Origin: a virus
Reading direction: 5' to 3' (one strand)
DNA: 41,339 nucleotides
IMG/VR virus record: IMGVR_UViG_3300037468_000156
Location: 1-41,339 of that record
Shown here: in pieces, positions 21,245 through 30,400 of the stretch
How positions within the stretch are numbered: position 1 is the first letter of the stretch
How the letters are laid out: the number at the start of each line of letters is the position of its first letter
Made by a program: the position numbers and the translations under genes
The notes under the pieces: model-generated
The model's database searches: none
Seen by the model: the letters and a program-made list of their open reading frames with translations, nothing else
What the model was told of the DNA's origin: nothing

Positions 21245-22964
21245 TGTCGTCATCCTCCTTGGGAGTCATCTTGTAGTCGCGTGTCTGTGCCGTCAGGCTG
21301 AACCTATCATCCGCCGCCATTCTGAACGAGCGCGCCTTGGCCGTCATCTTGCGAATGCCGTAGATGCCCAGGTTGAGATACACTTCCGCGACCGCGCTCA
21401 GCCCGCTTGACGCGAGCGCGCCTGTAAACGACTTGGCCGTCTGTCGTGTGAGTGCCCCGGCACTGGATAGGCTGCCGGCTAGGGACTTCCCGGTTTGGCG
21501 AGCAAGTGTGCCTGAACTTGTGACTACACCGGCCACGGACAGTAAGAACGTCTTGATCGTGGCGAGTGCGCCGCTGCTTGTGACGGCTCCAGCGAACGTC
21601 GTAGCCGTCTGCTTCGTGAGTGTGCCTGCGCTGGTGGCTGCACCTGATAGAGCCTTGCCAGTGAGCCGCGTGAGTGTGCCCGCGCTTGTGACAGCTCCAG
21701 ACACAACCAGTAGAAAGGTTTTGATCGTGGCAAGCGTGCCCGAGCTTGTAACCGCCCCGGCAAACGTCCGCGCCGTCTGCTTCGTGAGTGTGCCTGCGCT
21801 TGCGACTGCGCCTGACAGCGCCTTCCCCGTTGCGCGCGTGAGCGTACCCGCGCTGGTGACTACACCGGCCACGGACAGCAGCACGACCCGAATGACCGTT
21901 AGAACGCCCTCACTTGTGACTGCCCCGGCAAACGTTGTGGCGGTTCGCTTTGTGACTGCACCCGTCGGGGTAGTAGTGCCCACCAGCGCCTTGCCTGTCG
22001 CGCGCGCAAGCGTGCCCGCGCTCGTTACAGCACCGCTCACTGCCTTGCCCGTTGCGCGCGTGAGCGTACCTGCACTGGTGACCGCGCCTGTCTTGGCAGT
22101 GCCCGTGCGCCTGGTGAGCGTGCCCGCTGGAGTTGTCGCACCTGTCTTGGTCGTGGTCGTGGCGCGACTGAGAAGCCCGGCACTTGTGACCGCCCCAACC
22201 TTGGTCGCGCGCGCCTGGCGTGTAAGCGTGCCCGCGCTTGTGACAGCGCCGGACACAGACAGGTTGTTGACGGTGCCGCCGGCCGCAGCAAACGGGAAGA
22301 ATAGCGGTATGCCACCCCATGATATAGGCGGATGCTCGTCGTCTGTGATCGTCCCGACTTCGGTGAAGTTACGCCCGTTCCCACTGTAATCTAGGGCTCG
22401 CTCTCCCGATCCATTCAAGCATGGTAGCCAAGCGAACAAGTTTTCCGTTCGCTTTGGCAGCGTTGTATACATTTCTATATGTATTTCCGCTGCCGTCAGG
22501 CTTGCAGTATATAATTTGACCGCCGCCAATCTGCTAACACAACCCGCGCTTGTGTGGTCTCCAATCCTAACTGTCGCTACGTCCTGTCCGTCAGGTACAG
22601 TCCCGGTGTATGTTTCTTCTACCGCACCGTTGAGATATATGATATGGCTGTTTGCTGCCGTCCTCACCAACGCCAGGTGATACCATACGCCAGTTGACAA
22701 CTCGGTCGAGCCATTAGTTGTATTCCCGCCGTCGTTCCTGATTACCTCAAATCTTAGGACATTTGTTCCGCCGTTGTCGTACCACCCCAGAGTATCGGTA
22801 TAGTAACTGGAGCTGACCCCATTCAGAGACAATACATTGTCAAGTGTCCACTCATTCCCTTTTGTTACGAGCATCGCCCAACACATCAACGTGTAGTTGG
22901 CGTCATAGTCAAGTAATGCACTTGTATACGTCAGCCCGGTTGTGCTTGTAGAACGGATCGACAT
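21237..22964 (-). CDS. LamG-domain adhesin with 16 tandem short repeats
   Basis: 575 residues. Residues 1-170 resemble a LamG/concanavalin-like lectin domain: NYTLMCWAMLV, GVWYHLALVRTAANSHIIYL and RIGDHTSAGCVSRLAAVKLY. From about 237 to 531 there are 16 units of 18 or 20 residues with the consensus GAVTSAGTLTRxTGKALx, followed by an unrelated 45-residue end. Units are likely beta-helix or fibre forming. This is a candidate receptor-binding or surface-adhesion protein. It stands after the fibre genes, as in tail modules. Repeat number may vary by recombination. A long plus-strand frame through the repeats is a mirror of their codon bias. Confidence 0.8.
   Translation of the reverse strand: MSIRSTSTTGLTYTSALLDYDANYTLMCWAMLVTKGNEWTLDNVLSLNGVSSSYYTDTLGWYDNGGTNVLRFEVIRNDGGNTTNGSTELSTGVWYHLALVRTAANSHIIYLNGAVEETYTGTVPDGQDVATVRIGDHTSAGCVSRLAAVKLYTASLTAAEIHIEMYTTLPKRTENLFAWLPCLNGSGERALDYSGNGRNFTEVGTITDDEHPPISWGGIPLFFPFAAAGGTVNNLSVSGAVTSAGTLTRQARATKVGAVTSAGLLSRATTTTKTGATTPAGTLTRRTGTAKTGAVTSAGTLTRATGKAVSGAVTSAGTLARATGKALVGTTTPTGAVTKRTATTFAGAVTSEGVLTVIRVVLLSVAGVVTSAGTLTRATGKALSGAVASAGTLTKQTARTFAGAVTSSGTLATIKTFLLVVSGAVTSAGTLTRLTGKALSGAATSAGTLTKQTATTFAGAVTSSGALATIKTFLLSVAGVVTSSGTLARQTGKSLAGSLSSAGALTRQTAKSFTGALASSGLSAVAEVYLNLGIYGIRKMTAKARSFRMAADDRFSLTAQTRDYKMTPKEDDDNG
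21372..22253 (-). repeat. Tandem repeat array of 54- or 60-base units in the adhesin gene
   Basis: Sixteen coding units of 18 residues (54 bases), or 20 residues (60 bases) for units 7, 10 and 13. The 20-residue type, with ATIKTFLLxVx or VIRVVLLSVA, returns every third unit, giving a higher-order period of three units (56 residues) over units 7-13. Units differ in detail, so the array is old or under selection for variety. Confidence 0.85.
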
Positions 22965-22978
22965 GTGTTATCCCCAGA

Positions 22979-23470
22979 TCATGCCGCGTCGCGTATTTCC
23001 ACCGCCAGCACGTAGCAGTCCCCAGCAGCCGTATCCGCTGCATCTGCAATATCACGCGCCACGCTGAACCTCACATAGTCCGCCGCCGCCGCGCTGTCCA
23101 GGTTCGACAGGGTGATACTGAGCTGCTCCATGTAGCCAGCCGTGCCGGGCACAGCCGCATCATTCCCGGCGTTCACCGTGTCGAAGCTCACCCCTGCATC
23201 AAGGTCTACGGCGTCCGCGCTCGTGACCGCCTCGACAGCCACGTCGAACGCGACACCGCCAGATGTTGCGCTTGCCATCATGTACGAGATGACGGCCACG
23301 ACTGTTCCAGTCCACCCCTGCGGAACGATGCTAGTCCAGTAAGCCGTCTCGCTTGTGGCTGCATCGAACGCCAGCACCATGCGCCGGGGCGTGTTTACCA
23401 TGACGATCTGCGGGAAGTTGGTGGCCGGGAAGTGTGCGCTTTCCGGCGTGAATACCATCCGAGTTGCCAT
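22979..23470 (-). CDS. Virion protein, beta-rich
   Basis: 163 residues. RMVFTPESAHFPATNFPQIV, RRMVLAFDAATSETAYW and GTVVAVISYMMASATSGGVAF suggest a jelly-roll-type domain, and the end is rich in Ala/Asp (DIADAADTAAGDCYVLAVEI). Such proteins occur next to tail fibre genes in environmental phages, but I could not name the family. The ATG overlaps the upstream stop by one base (TGATG). Confidence 0.62.
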   Translation of the reverse strand: MATRMVFTPESAHFPATNFPQIVMVNTPRRMVLAFDAATSETAYWTSIVPQGWTGTVVAVISYMMASATSGGVAFDVAVEAVTSADAVDLDAGVSFDTVNAGNDAAVPGTAGYMEQLSITLSNLDSAAAADYVRFSVARDIADAADTAAGDCYVLAVEIRDAA

Positions 23471-23793
23471 CAGTCCACCTCTCCGAACACAGACTTGAGA
23501 TAGTCAACTCCGCGCCGCATGGCAACCACGGCGATAATCAGGTCGGATTTCTGCTCCGCCGTCAGCGCCGTGCGCATTGCCGCTGTGAGCGCGCCATTTA
23601 TGCCGACGGTATCAGCCGAGGTCGTGCCTGAGTGCGTATCCACCCACGTATCAACGCTGGCGACCGCGCCGGTGTCGGCACCGGGGTTATACAGTGCGCC
23701 CTTGAGAAACGGACACGCGACACTATCCCGCGACCAGCGGCGCATTAGGCCACGCCATACGCGCGTCCGATCCGCCACAGACATTGCAGCCAT
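23470..23793 (-). CDS. Tail-region protein with RTRVWRG motif
   Basis: 107 residues from the ATG at 23793, with GGGAGAA upstream; the TTG six bases earlier is a poorer start. VADRTRVWRGLMRRWSRD followed by VDTWVDTHSGTTSADTVGINGAL and LTAEQKSDLIIAVVAMRRG resembles a short helical phage protein found with virion genes, of unknown task. It is closely spaced with both neighbours. Confidence 0.6.
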   Translation of the reverse strand: MAAMSVADRTRVWRGLMRRWSRDSVACPFLKGALYNPGADTGAVASVDTWVDTHSGTTSADTVGINGALTAAMRTALTAEQKSDLIIAVVAMRRGVDYLKSVFGEVD

Positions 23794-23815
23794 ATTCAAT
23801 TCTCCCTGCCAGCGG

Positions 23816-24457
23816 TTAACCGCCAGCCGTGATTGTCAGTTGGTACGTCGCCACGATGCTGTCACCGCTGGCCACGTTGATCGCAGCGAACAGGGATCGA
23901 TCCATCATTGTTCCGCCGCCAGTTGCCGCCTGGGTGAATACGGCGTGCTCAGTGATGGCGCCAGACCCATCGAAGGAGATCGTCCCGACCGATTGCATGA
24001 CCGGGGCGGACGGCTGCGTTTTGACACCAGTCGCGCGAGTGCTGTCCACCGTGAGGATGGTCGTAGACTCAGTCACCAGCGCGGTATGTGCCGCACTTTC
24101 CGCCGTGGTGCCCGTGCCAACGCCGTGGAAGTTGAACAGCGACACATCGTTCGCGCCGCCGTCCCAGTCATCGACCAAGAATGCCGCGAACGCATCTGTC
24201 ACCAGGCGGCGCGACACGATGCCATAGTCGATCCACGTCCCGTCGGCCTTGTGCAGCTTGACACTCAGCTCGCCGAGGAGCGTCTTGACCCCGGTTACGC
24301 GCGTGAATGCGCGGGCCATCGCGTGACACATCAAGCCCCAAATGAACGCCCACCGAAGCACGTTGGCAACGCGCCACGAAAGCGGGGCGCGCTGTGCGCC
24401 GACGCGCCTGATACTCACCGTGCCGGACATCTGCGTATTACCCTGAAACGTTGTCAT
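23816..24457 (-). CDS. Virion-associated structural protein
   Basis: 213 residues. A short basic helix region (VANVLRWAFIWGLMCHAMARAF) precedes VKTLLGELSVKLHKADGTWID and VSRRLVTDAFAAFLVDDWDGG. The second half is a beta domain with NDVSLFNFHGVGTGTTAE, HTALVTESTTILTVDSTRAT and a Thr/Gly-rich end, resembling phage structural proteins of unknown location. It overlaps the preceding small coiled-coil gene by 20 bases. Confidence 0.62.
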   Translation of the reverse strand: MTTFQGNTQMSGTVSIRRVGAQRAPLSWRVANVLRWAFIWGLMCHAMARAFTRVTGVKTLLGELSVKLHKADGTWIDYGIVSRRLVTDAFAAFLVDDWDGGANDVSLFNFHGVGTGTTAESAAHTALVTESTTILTVDSTRATGVKTQPSAPVMQSVGTISFDGSGAITEHAVFTQAATGGGTMMDRSLFAAINVASGDSIVATYQLTITAGG

Positions 24458-24626
24458 TGCCTTTCTGTTCCTCGCCCTTCTGGGCCTTGACGATCTTGTA
24501 GCCGCCGTCCTTGATCGCCTGTAACAGCTTCATGCGGCCTTGAAGCTCAGCGAACGTCGCCTTGACCTGTTCGATTGCGGTCTTGACGTTCTCGATTTCC
24601 TTGTCGATGTCGAATTCTTCGTCCAT
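24438..24626 (-). CDS. Small coiled-coil protein
   Basis: 62 residues from the ATG at 24626, with AGGAGG five bases upstream; the longer frame to 24740 is only the fibre gene read in another frame. DEEFDIDKEIENVKTAIEQV, KATFAELQGRMKLLQAIKDG and KAQKGEEQKGNDNVSG form one long helix with heptad spacing. It sits between the fibre and structural genes and may be a fibre chaperone or trimer helper. Confidence 0.62.
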   Translation of the reverse strand: MDEEFDIDKEIENVKTAIEQVKATFAELQGRMKLLQAIKDGGYKIVKAQKGEEQKGNDNVSG

Positions 24627-24633
24627 ATGCCTC

Positions 24634-27471
24634 CTAATTCCAGTGCAACACACAAGTAGTTGTGCTACCTGCTGCTCCTGTCTTGTATACGTGTCCGATC
24701 TCGCGGTTGTGTACTGCAACAGCCGGGAGTGCTGAATCACGATCTGCTACACCCGCCGTATCGGACACGAAAGCAACCTCTCCGCGCGTAGGCGTAACGC
24801 CGCCCTTGAACGTCACCTGGGCAAACCCGGCCACCACGATCCATACCGGGTTCCCGCTTGTTGCTGTGGCGTACACCGCGCCGCAGGGCATATCCGAGTT
24901 GGCCGCAGCCTTCATCACGCGCTCACTTGTGGCCGTGGACACTGAGACAATCTCTCCCGCTGTCAGGTTCTCGGCTGCTGTGGCGAGGATGGCGAAGCCG
25001 CCCTCCGGTGTGATGATTGCATTTCCGACGACGACGCTACCGGCTGGATTGATCTTGACGACCGGCGCGTTATATGTCCCGCCGATCCAGTGGTAAGTTA
25101 GCGTATCCGACGAACCGTATGCTCCGAAGCCGGATAAAGCGGTCCCGCTGCTCCCCTTGAAATAATACCCTTGTGCCCATGTCCCGGTAGAAGCCTGGAT
25201 ATTCATTGCTCCGCTGCCGTGTGCATAGGTTAATACTCGCGTGGTCCCTACACTTAGGTCAAGAGCGACATTCAATGTGTCATCCGTGGAGAGCACATTA
25301 GTGCCACTGCGGTAGATATTCGTGTCCTGAGATGTCCCGAATTGAAGTTCCCCGGAAGATGTAAGGCGCGCCACTTCCGCGTTGTTGGTGTAGAACACAA
25401 CCGGATCATCTGTCAGCGTTCCAAACAAGATGTAGCCGCCGCTGGCCGTGAGGTTTAGCCGCTCGCCGCCTCCGGCTGCATCCGAGAATACCGCCAGTCG
25501 CCCGGTCATTACATCCGTCGTGAGTTGTAGCGCAGCTTGCGCGCCGCTGCCTACATTGGCGTTGTTGATCTCCCACTGCAATGTCGCGTTGGTGCTGTAT
25601 GTCCCGATGACCTCGCCCACCGCCGCACCTGTGGCAGTGCCCAGGTTGATGCCGGTAAGGATTGTCCCGATAATATCTATCCCATCATCGTCTATCGTTA
25701 TTGATTTTGGAGTCCCGGCGTCGAACGTCAGCACTACCCCCGCGGCTGTTGAGGCAGTAACCCCGGTTGTTATAGTGGCATTTGATGCGCCCAACGAAGC
25801 AGACGCCGCGTATGTCGTCGGTGACGCCGCAGCAATCAAGACTTGATGAACGGCATTAGCGGTATCAACATTCTTTATTTCTAGGGCATAGTTTCCTGAA
25901 TCCAGATAGGCTCCTATCTGGAATATGTCCGTTGTGGACGAAACAAAGCTAATCGAACTTGAGCGAACCACCGTGGCTGATGCAGGGATATTAAGATCGA
26001 GCCCCAATTGATTTATCGTGACGCCTCCCCCGCCCGCCTTGATGGTGAATGCCGTGCCGTCATACAGCAAATAATTGCTCCCTGAATAGTTGCCTATGCC
26101 GACACCGTAAGTGTCTGCCGAAATACCGTACAGCCCGTTAAGGTTTCCAATGGCCCATCTCTCTGAGATGTCATTGTAGGTGGTTGAGTTGCGCGCCCAT
26201 CCGACAATTGTGGGGCCGTACTGCGTCGCACTTTTTATTGACCTCTCGCTGTACAAATCGATAAAGCCGTCGCCAGTCGTCCCGGTGTTAAACACCGCAT
26301 CGCCCGCATACCAATCGTTCGCCCCTGTCCCGTCCAGGTCGCGCGTCACCACATAGTAGTAAGAACCGAATTCATACGTCACATACGCCAAGACACGCAA
26401 GAATTCCACTTTGCCGCTCGCCTCCAGATAAACGATATCGCCGGCGGCAAAGTTGTTGTACTTCACCCTGACCGTGTTGTCATCAGTATCAAAATCATCT
26501 TGGAGTTGGTTGGTTGGCCCGATTAAAATACGTCCGCCAATTGTAGCGATGGTGTTTTGTGCCACGAGAGTTTCAACCCACAACTCGGCAGCGTGGAGCG
26601 AAAGCCACTTCTTGTTTATTAGCCCAAGGTTGTTATCGTAGTTGACGCTGGGGTAAATATCGTTTCCGGTCGGGTTGAACACCACGTCACCAACCGGATT
26701 GATCGTCAGGCTTGCCGCCGCGGTAATGGCCGGCGTGGTAAGCGTCTGTCCTGCGGCCACCGTTGCGCCTGCGTTGAATGTGCCGAGCGCGCCGTTTACC
26801 GTCACGCCAGCGGACATCGTTTGTAGGCCGCTCCAGGTGATCGCGCCGCCTACCCCGCCAATCGGTATCGTGTTCGCCGCCACGGTTGACGCTGGAGTGT
26901 GCAGGCCCAACGTGTTCGTGCCTGTCAACCCGACAAGCTGGTAAGTGCTACCCGTTACGGTGTGGTCGCTTGCCGAGGTTATCGCGTGCGAGCGTACATG
27001 ATGCGCGTCCACGTTCGCGGCGTGCGCGCTGATGTCCACGCCGTCTATCGTCACTCCAGACGACACGCCTACGGTGCCGGTGAACGTCCCGCCGGCCAGC
27101 GGCATGGCCCACGTCGCCTGGGCCGTCGTAATCTCACCGGCATGGTGCGCGCTGTTCATGTCGTGCGGCGACGGCGCGTAAATCCCGGCTCCGCTCCCCG
27201 ATCCGCTGCCCAGCACCACCAGCCCACCGGCCCCTGCCGTCGTCTTGCCGCTCGTAGCGCTCACAGGCAGGCCGTCAATCAGGGATACCGTGATCTTGCT
27301 GCCGACGACCGGCGCGCCGCCGGCCAGTGGCACGCGCCGATGGACTTCTCCACCGGCCATGCGAACGTCCACCGTACCCGCCCCGGCAGCCAGTACCGTA
27401 CCCGTCTCGGATCGTGCCTGGCTGGAGGTAGTTAGGTTTCTCGCAAAGCTAACAGGCGGTCGCTGCTTCAT
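24634..27471 (-). CDS. Tail fibre / central tail protein
   Basis: 945 residues. The N-terminal 60 residues (TGTVLAAGAGTVDVRMAGGE, PVVGSKITVSLIDGL) look like the small OB-like attachment domain of tail-tip proteins. A Gly/Ser linker and a long repetitive beta region follow (PLAGGTFTGTVGVSSGVTID, AVFNAGATVAAGQTLTTP-like). Residues 300-600 carry aromatic, irregular beta segments (FGSYYYVVTRDLDGTGANDW). The last 115 residues (LTAGEIVSVSTATSERVMKA and GGVTPTRGEVAFVSDTAG) resemble a small DUF2190-type domain. It is probably a receptor-contact fibre. The ATGA overlap sets the start. Confidence 0.75.
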   Translation of the reverse strand: MKQRPPVSFARNLTTSSQARSETGTVLAAGAGTVDVRMAGGEVHRRVPLAGGAPVVGSKITVSLIDGLPVSATSGKTTAGAGGLVVLGSGSGSGAGIYAPSPHDMNSAHHAGEITTAQATWAMPLAGGTFTGTVGVSSGVTIDGVDISAHAANVDAHHVRSHAITSASDHTVTGSTYQLVGLTGTNTLGLHTPASTVAANTIPIGGVGGAITWSGLQTMSAGVTVNGALGTFNAGATVAAGQTLTTPAITAAASLTINPVGDVVFNPTGNDIYPSVNYDNNLGLINKKWLSLHAAELWVETLVAQNTIATIGGRILIGPTNQLQDDFDTDDNTVRVKYNNFAAGDIVYLEASGKVEFLRVLAYVTYEFGSYYYVVTRDLDGTGANDWYAGDAVFNTGTTGDGFIDLYSERSIKSATQYGPTIVGWARNSTTYNDISERWAIGNLNGLYGISADTYGVGIGNYSGSNYLLYDGTAFTIKAGGGGVTINQLGLDLNIPASATVVRSSSISFVSSTTDIFQIGAYLDSGNYALEIKNVDTANAVHQVLIAAASPTTYAASASLGASNATITTGVTASTAAGVVLTFDAGTPKSITIDDDGIDIIGTILTGINLGTATGAAVGEVIGTYSTNATLQWEINNANVGSGAQAALQLTTDVMTGRLAVFSDAAGGGERLNLTASGGYILFGTLTDDPVVFYTNNAEVARLTSSGELQFGTSQDTNIYRSGTNVLSTDDTLNVALDLSVGTTRVLTYAHGSGAMNIQASTGTWAQGYYFKGSSGTALSGFGAYGSSDTLTYHWIGGTYNAPVVKINPAGSVVVGNAIITPEGGFAILATAAENLTAGEIVSVSTATSERVMKAAANSDMPCGAVYATATSGNPVWIVVAGFAQVTFKGGVTPTRGEVAFVSDTAGVADRDSALPAVAVHNREIGHVYKTGAAGSTTTCVLHWN

Positions 27472-30400
27472 ACTGTGCTCACATAATCCCGCAGTACATA
27501 CGTCGCGCGCACGCTCGCGCGATTCGCTGCCAAGGTGATGGACGTGATGACATGATCTGAACTCGCGTGGGTTGGCGCGCCGCTGGTGGGAGTGTACACC
27601 AGCGCCACCAGGTCTTCCGGCTGGGGCGCGATCCGCCCGTAGCCCGTGACAGATCGGGTGTTAGCCCACTCGCTGCCCTCGCGGATGATCAGCCGCGCCT
27701 CGTCTTGGCACTCAGAAACGGCCCTCAGCGCGTCGTTCTGCCCGGCATCGAATGAGTATCCTTGCGCCCGTATCATCGCCTCGTCGATTGCTTCGCCGGT
27801 TGCTTCCTGGCCTACTATCTGGAGATGGGCGGACTGGTTCAAATCGACTTGCTCCCAGTCGTCTTGTAGCAGGTTCTTCTGGAGCGCCCCGGCATCGTCG
27901 CGCGCCCAGAACTGAGACACTTCAATCCCGCCCGTGGCGGTCGTGCGCGTGCTGATGTGCCGCCCCGCTGTCAGGCTGTCCAGGATACCCCGCCCGCTGT
28001 TCCCCTTGGCGGCCCTCAGCTCTTCGACCTGGCTTGAGAGTTCTTCAACGTGAATCGTCGCGCTGTTGCCAGCGGCCGTGGCTGCGTAGGCAATGGTAAT
28101 GGCCGCGTCCGTGTCGGCCCGGTAGTCAATCGTCGTACCTTCGACGAATGAATCGAGATTGAACGTCCACGCGTGCTGTCCGCAGATGTCCACATGGATG
28201 TACTGATCCTGCACCGTGAGACGGATGTGACAATTCTGAGAGGTCGCCGTAGAGATGTCAAACTCTGTCAGCGGAATCTCTGCCCACTCCAGCCAGCGGT
28301 AGTCGCCGGACAAATCCACGTCTTCTGATGTGGTTTCCAGCCCGACCCGCACGACGCCAGCCGTGGCGGTTTGCCACAGGTGCAGCCGGTAGTAATTCCT
28401 GAACACGATCCGCAGGCCGTTTGTCGTGGCCGGGATATGGGCTGTCAGGTCAAGCACGAAGTTAGCGCAACTCTCGCGGAGCGTCACGCTGTAGGGCGTG
28501 GTCGTGATCGCCCGCGTGACATCAGCGGCAGGTGTGGCCGTGGCGTTGCGGACTGTCACGGAGTGCTGCCCAGCCCAGGCGCAGATCGTCTTGATTGCGT
28601 CCTCGAGTGTTTGCGATTTCCCGCTGTAGTACTCGAGGCGCGATATCAGGATGGATGCAGGCGCGCCGGTGGACGTGTTACACGGGTAGTACAGCACCGG
28701 GGCAGTAGGTTCGTGGCCGGTCTTGACCGTCCCGAATGCGCCACGGCCTGAACAGATAGCCACCTCATATTCACCGGCAGGAACCTGGGGCGTCGCCGTT
28801 GATAGCGTGCCGAACGCCGCGTCATACGTGCCGAGCACAATCGCCGCCGTTGCGCCCGTCCCCGACTTGCTCACGACGTAGTACCGGGGCGGGTCGGTGA
28901 TAACTCCCGGCATTCGGAACCCCTGTTCGGGGGCCTCGCGTGCCGTCATCTCCACCAGCATTCCCACTAGCACAAGCGCCGAATCGAACCCTTCTCCCAC
29001 CGCGTGACTGTCAATCCACGCGTTGTACACCGTGCCAGCCGGGGCCGCCTGTTTCGCCATGATGGTGTAGTAGGTTGGGGATAGTGTCATGTAGGCCGTC
29101 ACGTTGGGCGTATCGCCGATGATCTGGCCGAACTGGGTGTAGCTGGACTCGATGTAGCGAATCACTTCATCGTCAACTATCATGTATCCGGCAGTAGCCA
29201 GGTTGTAACTGTCGCTTACGCGGTAGGTTGCGAGCGCGTTGTGGCTGAACAGGAAGCGCCAGGCCGTCGGCACAGCAATAGGGTTTGTAACGTCGTAGTC
29301 CGTGCCTAACTTCCAGTGTGTTACGCCGTCGCTCTTCCAGTAGTCGTATTCAAGGGCGGTATTGTCGTTCGTGACGACGACGCCCGCGCCGTAGAGCATG
29401 AGCGCGGCCTTAGCAGCGCCCGTATTGTTTGGCACTACGGCCCCATCAATAGTACGCTCGCCGCTGTCACTTGAAGCGGTAGCCCACTCCGTAGCCGACG
29501 CTAACCAGACGGTCGCCGAGCCCGTGTCGCTGCCCTGGTTCGCGCCACTAACGATGTTATACGTAAGCGTGATCGTCGTCCCAACCGCCGACTCAACCAC
29601 GCCATACCGGTCGCCGTGCGCGCTGAAATTCATCACCACGCGCAACCGCTGGCCCGCGCTGAAATGGCCTATCGTGCCAGTGACTAGGGTAATGGTATCC
29701 GATGCGCCCGCGTTGCTCACGGTGTACGTGCCGGCGATTTGAGTCGTGTAGGCCGCTGCCGAACCCGCTACGTAGTCAGACTCAGCACCGCCCAAGTAGT
29801 CTTCCGCACTTGTCAGCGCCAGCTCCACGTCGTCGTACATGGCATGAGCGAATGCCGACGTATCCACGAACACGTCCGTCCCCGCCGCGATGCCGGTATA
29901 GGCTTTACCTTCTGGCATCTTCTGGAGCTGCCAAGAGAAGTTAGCCTGGCTGCGAAGCGTGTAGCCAGCCGCCGCCGCGCACGTTGCCGCCGCGAGGTCG
30001 TGCGCCTTGACGAACACCTGCGCCCGCTTGCCCATCGTGCGAATGGCGATATCGTACTTGGTCGCCGCCACAATCGCCGGTGCGCTGTCCGTGGCGTAGG
30101 TGGCCGTTACTGCTGCCGTGCGAGCCGTCCCACCGGCTGACTCCCACAGGTTATTTACTCGAGTGGCCAGGTTGAATCCCGAATCGAGCGCGCTGGGGTC
30201 GTCCTGGTTAGCGGCAGGCAGCGCCAGCGACCGCAGGCGCGCGACCGTCTGGGTGTGATCTGTCCAGGCGTTTGCCTTGGGCACAAGGTAGGCCGTGCCC
30301 GTCCCATCATCCGCCGCCCCCACCAGCCCGCCCACGCTGGACAGGTGGTAGTCGTTTGCCACGGTCGGCGTGACTTGCAGCTTCATCAGCCCGTCGCCGT

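Noticed and set aside
21364-22389. Plus-strand open frame of 341 residues opposite the adhesin
   Set aside because: It mirrors the repeat array of the minus-strand gene, which leaves the opposite strand free of stops through codon bias. It has no ribosome site.
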